Both the position numbers and the translations under genes were made by a program. This document shows positions 1 through 5,521 of a stretch of DNA of 5,521 nt, piece by piece (within the stretch, counting starts at the first letter, position 1; each line of letters starts with the position of its first letter). The notes under the pieces were generated by a model. That model saw only the letters and a program-made list of their open reading frames with translations, was not told the DNA's origin and did no database searches. The stretch is from an uncultured Atopobiaceae bacterium (GTDB lineage Bacteria > Actinomycetota > Coriobacteriia > Coriobacteriales > Atopobiaceae). The DNA lies in contig CANPVI010000110.1 of assembly GCA_947581665.1 (NCBI GenBank), forward strand, positions 1 to 5,521, in the 5' to 3' direction.

Positions 1-1
1 G

Positions 2-1144
2 GAGACCACCACCTACCGCGTCGATGGGCCCTACGAGGACGGCCGGCATCCCTCCTCGGTGGAGTTCGTGGGCAGCATCGGGCTCGACCTCGCACGACGC
101 GACTTCACGGTGAATGCCATGGCATGGCACCCCACGCGTGGCCTCCTCGATCCGTATCGCGGCGAGGAGGATCTCCTTGCGCAGTGCATTCGCGCGGTGG
201 GGGATCCTCGCGCGTGCTTCGAGGAGGACGGCCTGCGCGTGCTTCGCGCCGTGCGCTTCGCGGCGCGGCTCGGCTTTGCCATCGAGCCCCGCACGCAAGA
301 CGCGGTGCGCGCGCTCGCGCCTCTCCTCGCGCGCGTGTCGCCCGAGCGCATCGGCACGGAGCTCCGCGGCATCCTCATGGCGGGGCGCGGCGGGTGGCCG
401 CTTCGCGAGGAGCGCGAGGCGATGTTCGCCGCCATTCCCGAGCTCGCGCCCATGGAGGGCTTCGCCCAGCACTCGCGCTACCACTCGATGGACGTGCTCT
501 GCCACGTGTGCCGGGTGATGGACTACGTGGAGGTCTACACGGGTGGCGTGGCCTCGGAGGCGCTTCGCTGGTGCGCGCTCTTGCACGACATGGGAAAGCC
601 CTTCACGCTGCAGGTGGACGAGGCGGGCCAGGGCCATTTCTACGGCCATCCCGCCAAGGGCATGGAGATGGCGGACGCGATCATGCGCCGCTTTGCGCTG
701 CCGCACGAGCTTCGCGCGCGCACGGTGGCGCTCGTGCGCCTCCACGACCGTCCCGTGGCCCCCACGCGCGCCTCGGTGCTCTCCATCCTCGCCGACCTCG
801 ACGAACTATGCCCCGGCGAGGCTCCGAGCCTCGTGCGGGAGCTCATGGTGATCAAGCGCGCCGATGCCATGGCGAAGGCGCCCGCCTACCGAGGCTACGC
901 CCTCGAAGTGGACGGGCTCGACGCCATGGCGATCGGCCTGCTTGCCGAGGGGGCGCCCTATCGCGTGCGGGACCTCGCGATTTCCGGAAGGGACATCATG
1001 GGGATCGTCGGACGCCCGGGCGGCCCATGGCTGGGCGAGACGCTGCACGCGCTTCTTCTGGAGACGATGGAGGGCGCCATCCCGAACGAGCGAGGGGCAC
1101 TTGGGCGACGCGCTGCCGCCATCGCTCGAGGCCTCGGGGCCTAG
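2..1144 (+). CDS. cca: CCA tRNA nucleotidyltransferase, HD-domain type (5'-truncated by the window edge)
   Basis: This enzyme adds or repairs the 3'-CCA end of tRNAs in the cytoplasm using CTP and ATP. The reading frame is open from base 2, so the gene starts upstream; the GTG at 59 is an internal valine, not a start. In the visible 380 residues, the end of the nucleotidyltransferase core reads ETTTYRVDG (1-9), then GRHP (14-17) and DLARRDFTVNAMA (29-41). The nucleobase-selecting motif EEDGLR is at 74-79, followed by RAVRFAARLGF (82-92), and the ERIGTE-type helix motif comes shortly after. An HD phosphohydrolase-like domain follows, with the metal-binding pair in LLHDMGKP (H195, D196) and downstream histidines including RLHDRP. 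The missing N-terminus, probably 80-100 residues, should hold the DxD metal site. The stop is TAG at 1142-1144. The family is certain. Whether it adds all of CCA or only part of it cannot be read from this fragment. Galactokinase starts 85 bp downstream. Confidence 0.95.
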   Translation, partial: ETTTYRVDGPYEDGRHPSSVEFVGSIGLDLARRDFTVNAMAWHPTRGLLDPYRGEEDLLAQCIRAVGDPRACFEEDGLRVLRAVRFAARLGFAIEPRTQDAVRALAPLLARVSPERIGTELRGILMAGRGGWPLREEREAMFAAIPELAPMEGFAQHSRYHSMDVLCHVCRVMDYVEVYTGGVASEALRWCALLHDMGKPFTLQVDEAGQGHFYGHPAKGMEMADAIMRRFALPHELRARTVALVRLHDRPVAPTRASVLSILADLDELCPGEAPSLVRELMVIKRADAMAKAPAYRGYALEVDGLDAMAIGLLAEGAPYRVRDLAISGRDIMGIVGRPGGPWLGETLHALLLETMEGAIPNERGALGRRAAAIARGLGA

Positions 1145-1216
1145 CCACGCGTCCTCGCCCATAGTGGAGCCGGCGGCCTCCTTTGCGGGATGCGCGCGGG
1201 AGGTCGGGGAGCGAGC

Positions 1217-1223
1217 GAGGAGG
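1217..1223 (+). promoter_or_regulatory. Ribosome binding site of galK (GAGGAGG)
   Basis: A seven-base GAGGAGG lies 6 nt before the ATG at 1230, a near-ideal Shine-Dalgarno match. It decides the galK start: the frame stays open far upstream, overlapping cca, but conserved galactokinase sequence begins only about 30 residues after this ATG. The same bases can pair with 1176-1182 (GCCTCCT). Confidence 0.85.
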
Positions 1224-1229
1224 CGGGCC

Positions 1230-2462
1230 ATGGAGACGGTGGAATCGCGGACGCAATCCCAGTTGGAGGCGGCGCGTGCGCTTTTCGCGGAGACCTTCGG
1301 AGGCGAGCGTTCGCCGAGCGTGGGCTTCGCGGCACCGGGGCGAAGCGAGATCGCGGGCAACCACACCGACCACGAGGGCGGTTCGGTGATCGCGTGCGCC
1401 ATCGACTGCGCGCTCGCGGGCGTGGCGGCGCCGAATTCGCGTGGCGAGATTCGCGTGGTGAGCGAGGGATTCGCGCCCTTCACGCTCGACCTCGAGCGCC
1501 TGGAGCCGCTCGAGCGCGAGCTCGGCACCTCCGCCGCCCTCGTCCGCGGCATGGCGTGCCAGCTCGAGGCGCGGGGATTCGTCCCCTCGGGCGTGGACAT
1601 CGCGCTCACCTCGACCATCCCCTCGGGAGGTGGGCTCTCGAGCTCGGCCGCCTTCGAGCTCGCGATGGGGCGCGTGCTCGAGGCGCTCTGGGAGCGCCGT
1701 GCGGGTTCTCCGCAAGACCCGATCGACCCCACCCAGCTCGCGCTCATGGCGAAGGAGACGGAAAACCGCTGGTTCGGCAAGCCCTGCGGGCTCATGGACC
1801 AGCTTGCGATCGCCCTCGGCGGCGTCTCCCTCATGGACTTCGAGGATCCCGACGAGCCGAAGACGAGCTCGATTGACCTCAGCTTCGAGGACCTCGGCTT
1901 CGACCTCGTGCTCGTGAAGGTGGGCGCCTCCCACGACGACCTCACGCACGAGTACGCGGCGGTGCCGCGGGAGATGCAGGCGGTGGCGCGCGCCTTCGGC
2001 AAGGAACGGCTCTCGGACGTGGCGCAGGAGGAGGTGCTTGCGAAGCTCGGCGAGCTCAGGGCCTCGCTCGGCGATCGCGCGGTGCTGCGCGCCCTCCACT
2101 TCTTCGTGGAGGATGATCTCGTGCTTCGCCGCTGGCAGGCGCTCCTCGAGGAGGACATGGAGCGTTTCCTCGCACTCACGAACCGCTCGGGCGCAAGCTC
2201 CGCGATGTTTCTGCAGAACGTCTCGGTGGCGGGATCGGCCGACCAGGCGGCGATGATGGCACTCGCCCTCGCCACCCTCGAGCTCCAGGAGGCGGGTGCC
2301 TGTAGGATCCACGGCGGCGGCTTCGGCGGCACGATCCAGGTCTTCTCACCCATGGAGGCCACGCAGGCGCTTTGCCGACGCATGGACGAGGAGCTCGGGG
2401 AGCCTTCCGCCTCTGTCTATCGCGTCGTGCCGGAGGGTGCGTGCGCGTGGAGGCTCTCATGA
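1230..2462 (+). CDS. galK: Galactokinase, GHMP kinase family (GNHTDH subtype)
   Basis: GalK phosphorylates alpha-D-galactose with ATP to galactose-1-phosphate, the first step of the cytoplasmic Leloir pathway. The protein has 410 residues, slightly longer than the 380-400 usual for the family. All three GHMP kinase motifs are visible: the N-terminal sugar-site segment APGRSEIAGNHTDH (35-48), the ATP phosphate-binding loop SGGGLSSSAA (132-141), and the C-terminal loop HGGGFGG (361-367). The catalytic-base aspartate lies in CGLMDQ (D190). Classical galactokinases read GEHTD in the first motif. Here the glutamate is asparagine (N44), a variant I associate with galactokinases of Clostridia-like bacteria. 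The ATG at 1230 is chosen because of the GAGGAGG 6 nt upstream. The stop codon overlaps the galT start (ATGA), so the two genes are probably translationally coupled, and the galT neighbour supports galactose as substrate. Another sugar specificity within the GHMP family is possible but less likely. Confidence 0.93.
   Translation: METVESRTQSQLEAARALFAETFGGERSPSVGFAAPGRSEIAGNHTDHEGGSVIACAIDCALAGVAAPNSRGEIRVVSEGFAPFTLDLERLEPLERELGTSAALVRGMACQLEARGFVPSGVDIALTSTIPSGGGLSSSAAFELAMGRVLEALWERRAGSPQDPIDPTQLALMAKETENRWFGKPCGLMDQLAIALGGVSLMDFEDPDEPKTSSIDLSFEDLGFDLVLVKVGASHDDLTHEYAAVPREMQAVARAFGKERLSDVAQEEVLAKLGELRASLGDRAVLRALHFFVEDDLVLRRWQALLEEDMERFLALTNRSGASSAMFLQNVSVAGSADQAAMMALALATLELQEAGACRIHGGGFGGTIQVFSPMEATQALCRRMDEELGEPSASVYRVVPEGACAWRLS
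2449..2453 (+). promoter_or_regulatory. Ribosome binding site of galT inside the end of galK (GGAGG)
   Basis: GGAGG lies within the last codons of galK, 5 nt before the ATG at 2459 and 8 nt before a second in-frame ATG at 2462. Either ATG could be used. The first gives an ATGA overlap with the galK TGA; the second shares one base with it. Both imply re-initiation by ribosomes finishing galK. Confidence 0.7.
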
Positions 2463-4066
2463 TGCCCGCAGACGAAACGCGCCTCGCCGAGCGCGCGGGC
2501 GACCTCGTGGCCTACGGGCTTCGCGAGCGCCTGCTCGCGCCAGACGACGCGCCCTTCACCTACAACCGCATCCTCGCCGAGCTCCGCCTCACGGCTCCTG
2601 CCTCGCGTTTCGGCGATGCACCGCCCGCGAGCGAGGAGGTGGCGCTCCCGGACGATTTCGACCTCGAGACATGGATCGCCGAGCTCGGAAGTGCCGTCGT
2701 CCTCGCCCAAGGCGAAGACGACGTGCCGTCGGCCCACGATCGCGCCGAGACCGCGCTCATGGCGCTTCTCATGGCCCGCCCCTCGGAGGTGAACCGGCGC
2801 TTCCAGGAGCTGCGCGTTTCGGGGGCCTCCCGGGAGGAAGGAGCGAAGCGCGCGACCGATTACCTCTACCACCTCTCCCTGAGCTCGCGCTACGTGCGCG
2901 CGGCGGCGATCGCGAGGAACATCTCGTGGACGTCCTCGAGCCCCTATGGCCCGCTTGAGATCACGATCAACCTCTCCAAGCCCGAGAAGGATCCCATCGA
3001 CATTGCCGCGGCGCTCTCAAAGCCAAAGGTTGCGAAATATCCCACCTGCGCGCTCTGCCAATCGAACGAGGGCTACGAGGGCCGCCCCGCGAGCGATCCC
3101 GCAGGCGCGCAGGATCCGCGCCAAAACCTCCGCATCGTCGACGTGGAGCTCGGGGGCGAGACATGGGGCCTCCAGTACTCGCCCTACGCGTACTTCACCG
3201 AGCACTGCATCTGCATGAGCCGCCCGCACCGCCCGATGCACGTCGATCGCGAGAACATCGGGCGCCTCCTCGACTTCGTGGATGCCTTCCCGCACTACTT
3301 CATCGGCTCGAATGCCGACCTCCCCATCTGCGGGGGCTCGATCCTCTCGCACGACCACTTCCAGGGCGGCCGCCATACGTTCCCGATGATGAGGGCCGGG
3401 GTGGAGGAAGCGTTCGCGCTCGCGCATGGCGAGGTGGAGGGGGCGATCCTGCGATGGCCGCTCTCCGTCGTTCGGCTGCGCGGCGTTGATCGCGAGACGT
3501 TGCTCGACGAGGCGGCCCGCATGCTCGCGCTCTGGCGGGACTGGAGCGACGCCTCCGTGGGGCTCGTGGCAAGGGACGCCGACGGCACCCCGCACCACAC
3601 GATCACGCCCGTCGCGAGGCGCCTTGATGGCGAGGCTGGCACCCCCATCTACGAGCTCTTTTGCGCTCTGCGCTCGAACCTCACCTCGCCCGAGCACCCG
3701 CTCGGCATCTTCCATCCGCACGAGCTCTACCACCACATCAAGAAGGAGAACATCGGGCTCATCGAGGTCATGGGCTTGGCAATCCTGCCGCCTCGCCTGA
3801 AGCGCGAGCTCGCCGCGGTGGAGCGCTGCTTCATCGAGGGACTTCCCTTCGAAGACGACCCCGAGGCGGCGCCGCACGCCGCGTGGGCGCGCGAACTCTT
3901 CGACGGCGCCACTCCCGACGAGCTTTCCGACGCGGCGCTCGCGGCGCGCATCCGCGAGGGGGTGGGGGAGGTCTTTTGCCACGTCCTCGAGGATTGCGGC
4001 GTCTTCAAGCAAGACGAGGCGGGCAGGGAGGCGTTCCGCCGATTTATCGAAGCGCTTCAGGGCTAA
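2459..4066 (+). CDS. galT: UDP-glucose--hexose-1-phosphate uridylyltransferase, class II
   Basis: GalT transfers UMP from UDP-glucose to galactose-1-phosphate, giving UDP-galactose and glucose-1-phosphate through a covalent uridylyl-histidine intermediate. This is the class II (Bacillus/Lactobacillus-type) enzyme, not the ~350-residue class I form. From the ATG at 2459 it has 535 residues, against about 490-515 usual for the class. Diagnostic segments in order are INLSKPEKDP before residue 190, a cysteine pair CALC (C197, C200) followed by NEGYEGR, then SPYAYFTEHCI, then NADLPICGGSILSHDHFQGG. In the last segment the HDHFQ motif (298-302) corresponds to the HPHGQ of class I, so H300 is the probable nucleophile. 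The C-terminal block FHPHELYHHIKKENIGLIEV (418-437) is also typical of class II. The start at 2459 overlaps the galK stop by four bases (ATGA); 2462 is the only close alternative. The pairing with galK fixes the pathway. No galE follows in this window. Confidence 0.95.
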   Translation: MMPADETRLAERAGDLVAYGLRERLLAPDDAPFTYNRILAELRLTAPASRFGDAPPASEEVALPDDFDLETWIAELGSAVVLAQGEDDVPSAHDRAETALMALLMARPSEVNRRFQELRVSGASREEGAKRATDYLYHLSLSSRYVRAAAIARNISWTSSSPYGPLEITINLSKPEKDPIDIAAALSKPKVAKYPTCALCQSNEGYEGRPASDPAGAQDPRQNLRIVDVELGGETWGLQYSPYAYFTEHCICMSRPHRPMHVDRENIGRLLDFVDAFPHYFIGSNADLPICGGSILSHDHFQGGRHTFPMMRAGVEEAFALAHGEVEGAILRWPLSVVRLRGVDRETLLDEAARMLALWRDWSDASVGLVARDADGTPHHTITPVARRLDGEAGTPIYELFCALRSNLTSPEHPLGIFHPHELYHHIKKENIGLIEVMGLAILPPRLKRELAAVERCFIEGLPFEDDPEAAPHAAWARELFDGATPDELSDAALAARIREGVGEVFCHVLEDCGVFKQDEAGREAFRRFIEALQG

Positions 4067-4128
4067 GCTTCTCTAGGCGAGCGCGCGGCGGATGATGGCG
4101 CGCCCGCGGCGAGCGAGAAGGAGAACCC
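4067..4128 (+). other. galT-metY spacer with the metY ribosome binding site
   Basis: This 62-bp gap holds AAGGAG at 4118-4123, ending 5 nt before the metY ATG, and two copies of GGCGAGCG (4077-4084 and 4108-4115). A GC-only inverted pair, GCGCGC at 4081-4086 and 4098-4103, could form a small hairpin without any U-tract. No -35/-10 promoter pair is visible. The gap is too short for an S-box/SAM riboswitch. Read-through from galT is possible, but a separate promoter cannot be excluded. Confidence 0.6.
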
Positions 4129-5430
4129 ATGAGCGAAGCGACCGAGCGGAAAGAGGGCCTCGGCACCCTCTGCGTCCAGAGCGGCTGGCAACCGGACAAC
4201 GGCGGCCCGCGCCAAGTGCCCATCATCGAGAGCACCACCTTCAAGTACGCGACGAGCGCCGAGATGGGGGCGCTCTTCGACCTCGAGGCCAACGGCTACT
4301 TCTACAGCCGCCTCCAGAACCCCACCTGCGACTACGTGGCGGACAAGCTCCGCGCGCTCGAGGGCGGCACCGCCGCGATGCTCACGGGAAGCGGCCAGGC
4401 GGCGAGCTTCTACAGCGTCTTCAACATCGCGGGCTGCGGCGACCACGTGGTGAGCTCCTCCACCATCTATGGCGGCACCTACAACCTCTTCGCCGTCACG
4501 ATGAAGCGCATGGGCATCGACTTCACCTTCGTGGAGCCCGATTGCTCAGACGAAGAGCTCGAGGCCGCCTTTCAGCCCAACACGAAGGCCGTCTTCGGCG
4601 AGACGGTGGCCAATCCCGCCCTGCGCGTGCTCGACATCGAGCGCTTCGCCAAGGCCGCGCACGAACACGGCGTACCCCTCATCATCGACAACACCTTCGC
4701 CACGCCCGTGAACTGCCGGCCCTTCGAGTGGGGCGCGGACATCGTCACGCACTCCACGACGAAGTACCTCGACGGGCACGGCGCCTGCGTGGGCGGCGCG
4801 ATCATCGACCATGGCGTCTTCGATTGGATGGCGCACGCGGACAAGTTCCCCGGGCTCACGACCCCCGACGAGTCCTATCACGGCGTCACCTACGCCGAGC
4901 GCTTCGGCACAGGCGGCGCCTACATCACGAAGGCGACCGCCCAGCTCATGCGCGACTTCGGCTCCGTGCAGTCGCCCCAGGCGGCGTTCGTGCTGAACCT
5001 CGGCATCGAGAGCCTCCACGTGCGCATGAGGCGCCACTGCGAGAACGCGCAGGCGCTCGCGGAGTTCCTCGCCGCCGACGATCGCGTGGCGTGGGTGAAG
5101 TACTGCGGGCTTCCGGGCGACGAGGACTACGAGCTCGCCCAGAAGTACCTGCCGATGGGCTCCTGCGGCGTCGTCTCCTTCGGCGTGAGGGGCGGGCGCG
5201 AGGCGGCCGAGCGCTTCATGGGGCGCCTCAAGGTCTGCGCCATCGAGACCCACGTGGCCGACGCGCGCTCCTGCTGCCTGCACCCCGCCTCGACGACGCA
5301 CCGGCAGATGAACGAGGAGGAGCTCGTGGCGGCCGGCATCTCGGGCGACCTCGTGCGCTTCTCCTGCGGCCTCGAAGACGCCCAGGATCTTATCGCGGAC
5401 GTCGACCAGGCCCTCGCTGCGGCACTCTGA
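4129..5430 (+). CDS. metY: O-acetylhomoserine (O-acetylserine) sulfhydrylase, PLP-dependent
   Basis: This is a fold-type I pyridoxal-phosphate enzyme of the Cys/Met metabolism family. It replaces the acetyl group of O-acetylhomoserine with sulfide to make homocysteine (direct sulfhydrylation), and some members also accept O-acetylserine. The 433-residue length is normal for MetY. Visible features are the cofactor and substrate segment YFYSRLQNPT (57-66), the PLP phosphate-binding GSGQAA (87-92), and DNTFATP with the pyridine-nitrogen aspartate D187. The Schiff-base lysine is K212 in THSTTKYLDGHG, and the C-terminal substrate loop is HPASTTHRQ (385-393). The ATG at 4129 is preceded by AAGGAG with 5-nt spacing, and the MSEATERKEG start is followed at once by family-typical LGTLCVQSGW. 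Cystathionine gamma-synthase and gamma-lyase are less likely because of the longer chain and the sulfhydrylase-type insert around 260-285 (TPDESYHGVTY). The final leucine codon and stop lie in the left foot of a long inverted repeat. Confidence 0.92.
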   Translation: MSEATERKEGLGTLCVQSGWQPDNGGPRQVPIIESTTFKYATSAEMGALFDLEANGYFYSRLQNPTCDYVADKLRALEGGTAAMLTGSGQAASFYSVFNIAGCGDHVVSSSTIYGGTYNLFAVTMKRMGIDFTFVEPDCSDEELEAAFQPNTKAVFGETVANPALRVLDIERFAKAAHEHGVPLIIDNTFATPVNCRPFEWGADIVTHSTTKYLDGHGACVGGAIIDHGVFDWMAHADKFPGLTTPDESYHGVTYAERFGTGGAYITKATAQLMRDFGSVQSPQAAFVLNLGIESLHVRMRRHCENAQALAEFLAADDRVAWVKYCGLPGDEDYELAQKYLPMGSCGVVSFGVRGGREAAERFMGRLKVCAIETHVADARSCCLHPASTTHRQMNEEELVAAGISGDLVRFSCGLEDAQDLIADVDQALAAAL

Positions 5431-5517
5431 GAGACCCCATCTTGCGGCGATCTCGTCGGCTTACGTAGCGAGGTACGCTACGCCGCCGAGATCCCCACAA
5501 TCTGGGGCCTCTCAGAG
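5425..5517. repeat. Long imperfect inverted repeat / hairpin at the 3' end of metY
   Basis: The arms pair continuously from C5425-G5517 inward: 5425-5433 with 5509-5517 (9 bp), 5435-5439 with 5503-5507, 5442-5444 with 5498-5500, 5446-5447 with 5495-5496, 5449-5455 with 5487-5493, 5457-5460 with 5482-5485, then a 4-nt bulge TTAC (5461-5464), and 5465-5470 with 5476-5481 around the loop AGGTA. This gives 36 Watson-Crick pairs, six isolated or paired mismatches and one bulge. On the minus strand two A/C mismatches become G-U wobbles. The outer feet CTCTGAGAG and CTCTCAGAG are each nearly palindromic. The left foot contains the metY TGA. No U-tract follows on either side in the visible sequence, so a simple intrinsic terminator is not supported. 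A dispersed palindromic repeat, a MITE-like element, or a transcript-stabilising or Rho-related hairpin would all fit. Confidence 0.8.
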
Positions 5518-5521
5518 CGCC

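Noticed and set aside
996..2312. Second long minus-strand open frame opposite galK
   Set aside because: Composition is Arg/Glu/His-biased low-complexity, as expected for the complement of GC-rich codons. It has no ribosome site or family motif.
806..2383. Long minus-strand open frame (525 codons) across cca and galK
   Set aside because: It is Ser/Arg/Ala-rich with no recognisable domain and lies opposite two clear conserved genes. Long antisense frames are expected in GC-rich DNA.
3017..4012. 331-codon minus-strand open frame opposite galT
   Set aside because: It is a shadow of the conserved galT frame, with no recognisable motif.
4081..4103. GCGCGC inverted pair between galT and metY as a terminator
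   Set aside because: It consists only of alternating G/C, which pairs with itself anywhere in GC-rich DNA, and no U-tract follows.
4067..4128. SAM or other methionine-related riboswitch before metY
   Set aside because: The 62-bp gap is too short for known S-box classes, and no conserved core was seen.
4546..5301. 251-codon minus-strand open frame opposite metY
   Set aside because: It is antisense to a conserved catalytic region, with no motif and no ribosome site.
4092..5468. Arg-rich + strand frame overlapping all of metY
   Set aside because: It is the out-of-frame shadow of metY, which carries complete family motifs. The Arg/His/Gly-rich translation resembles no protein.
5425..5517. Integron attC recombination site
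   Set aside because: The size and imperfect pairing fit, but no GTTRRRY/RYYYAAC core sites are present at the ends and no cassette array surrounds it.
5425..5517. Ordinary Rho-independent terminator
   Set aside because: The stem is far too long and there is no U-tract after 5517 in the four visible bases, nor on the minus-strand side past 5425. Function in termination remains possible but is not shown.
5425..5517. Insertion-sequence ends with target duplication
   Set aside because: The flanks (GGCA on the left, CGCC on the right) show no direct duplication, and there is no room for a transposase between the arms.
1..5521. CRISPR array, tRNA or rRNA gene, or defence-type cassette
   Set aside because: No spaced direct repeats, cloverleaf or rRNA segments were seen, and all coding space is taken by four well-known enzyme families.

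Overview
The window is a GC-rich bacterial segment, well above 60% GC by eye. It carries four tightly packed genes, all on the + strand, with almost no non-coding DNA. In order they are: the 3' part of a CCA tRNA nucleotidyltransferase (2-1144), a galactokinase of the GNHTDH subtype (1230-2462), a class II (Bacillus-type) UDP-glucose--hexose-1-phosphate uridylyltransferase (2459-4066), and an O-acetylhomoserine/O-acetylserine sulfhydrylase (4129-5430). A GC-rich genome that uses Firmicutes-like galK and class II galT variants suggests Coriobacteriia (Olsenella/Collinsella/Atopobiaceae-like). That placement is an inference from protein style and base composition; a high-GC Firmicute would also fit.

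Region by region: 1-1144 is the tRNA 3'-end maturation enzyme, whose N-terminal catalytic segment lies off the left edge. Bases 1145-1229 are a short spacer with a strong Shine-Dalgarno and a possible small hairpin, but no clear promoter or terminator. Bases 1230-4066 are a two-gene Leloir cassette, galK-galT, joined by an ATGA stop/start overlap and almost certainly translated from one mRNA. GalK makes galactose-1-phosphate and GalT exchanges it with UDP-glucose to give UDP-galactose and glucose-1-phosphate. No epimerase (galE) or mutarotase (galM) is present in the window. Bases 4067-4128 are a 62-bp spacer with an AAGGAG ribosome site. Bases 4129-5430 encode MetY, a PLP enzyme of direct sulfhydrylation (homocysteine synthesis), which has no metabolic link to galactose and is probably only a co-directional neighbour.

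The most unusual structure is non-coding. Bases 5425-5517 form a long, nearly continuous imperfect inverted repeat of about 93 nt. It has 36 Watson-Crick pairs, six mismatches, one 4-nt bulge and a 5-nt loop. It begins on the last sense codon and stop codon of metY and runs almost to the window edge. It has no U-tract, and it folds better as minus-strand RNA, where two A/C mismatches become G-U wobbles. It may be a dispersed palindromic repeat or a small mobile or structured-RNA element; copy number in the genome would decide. Everything else looks like ordinary housekeeping and catabolic content.
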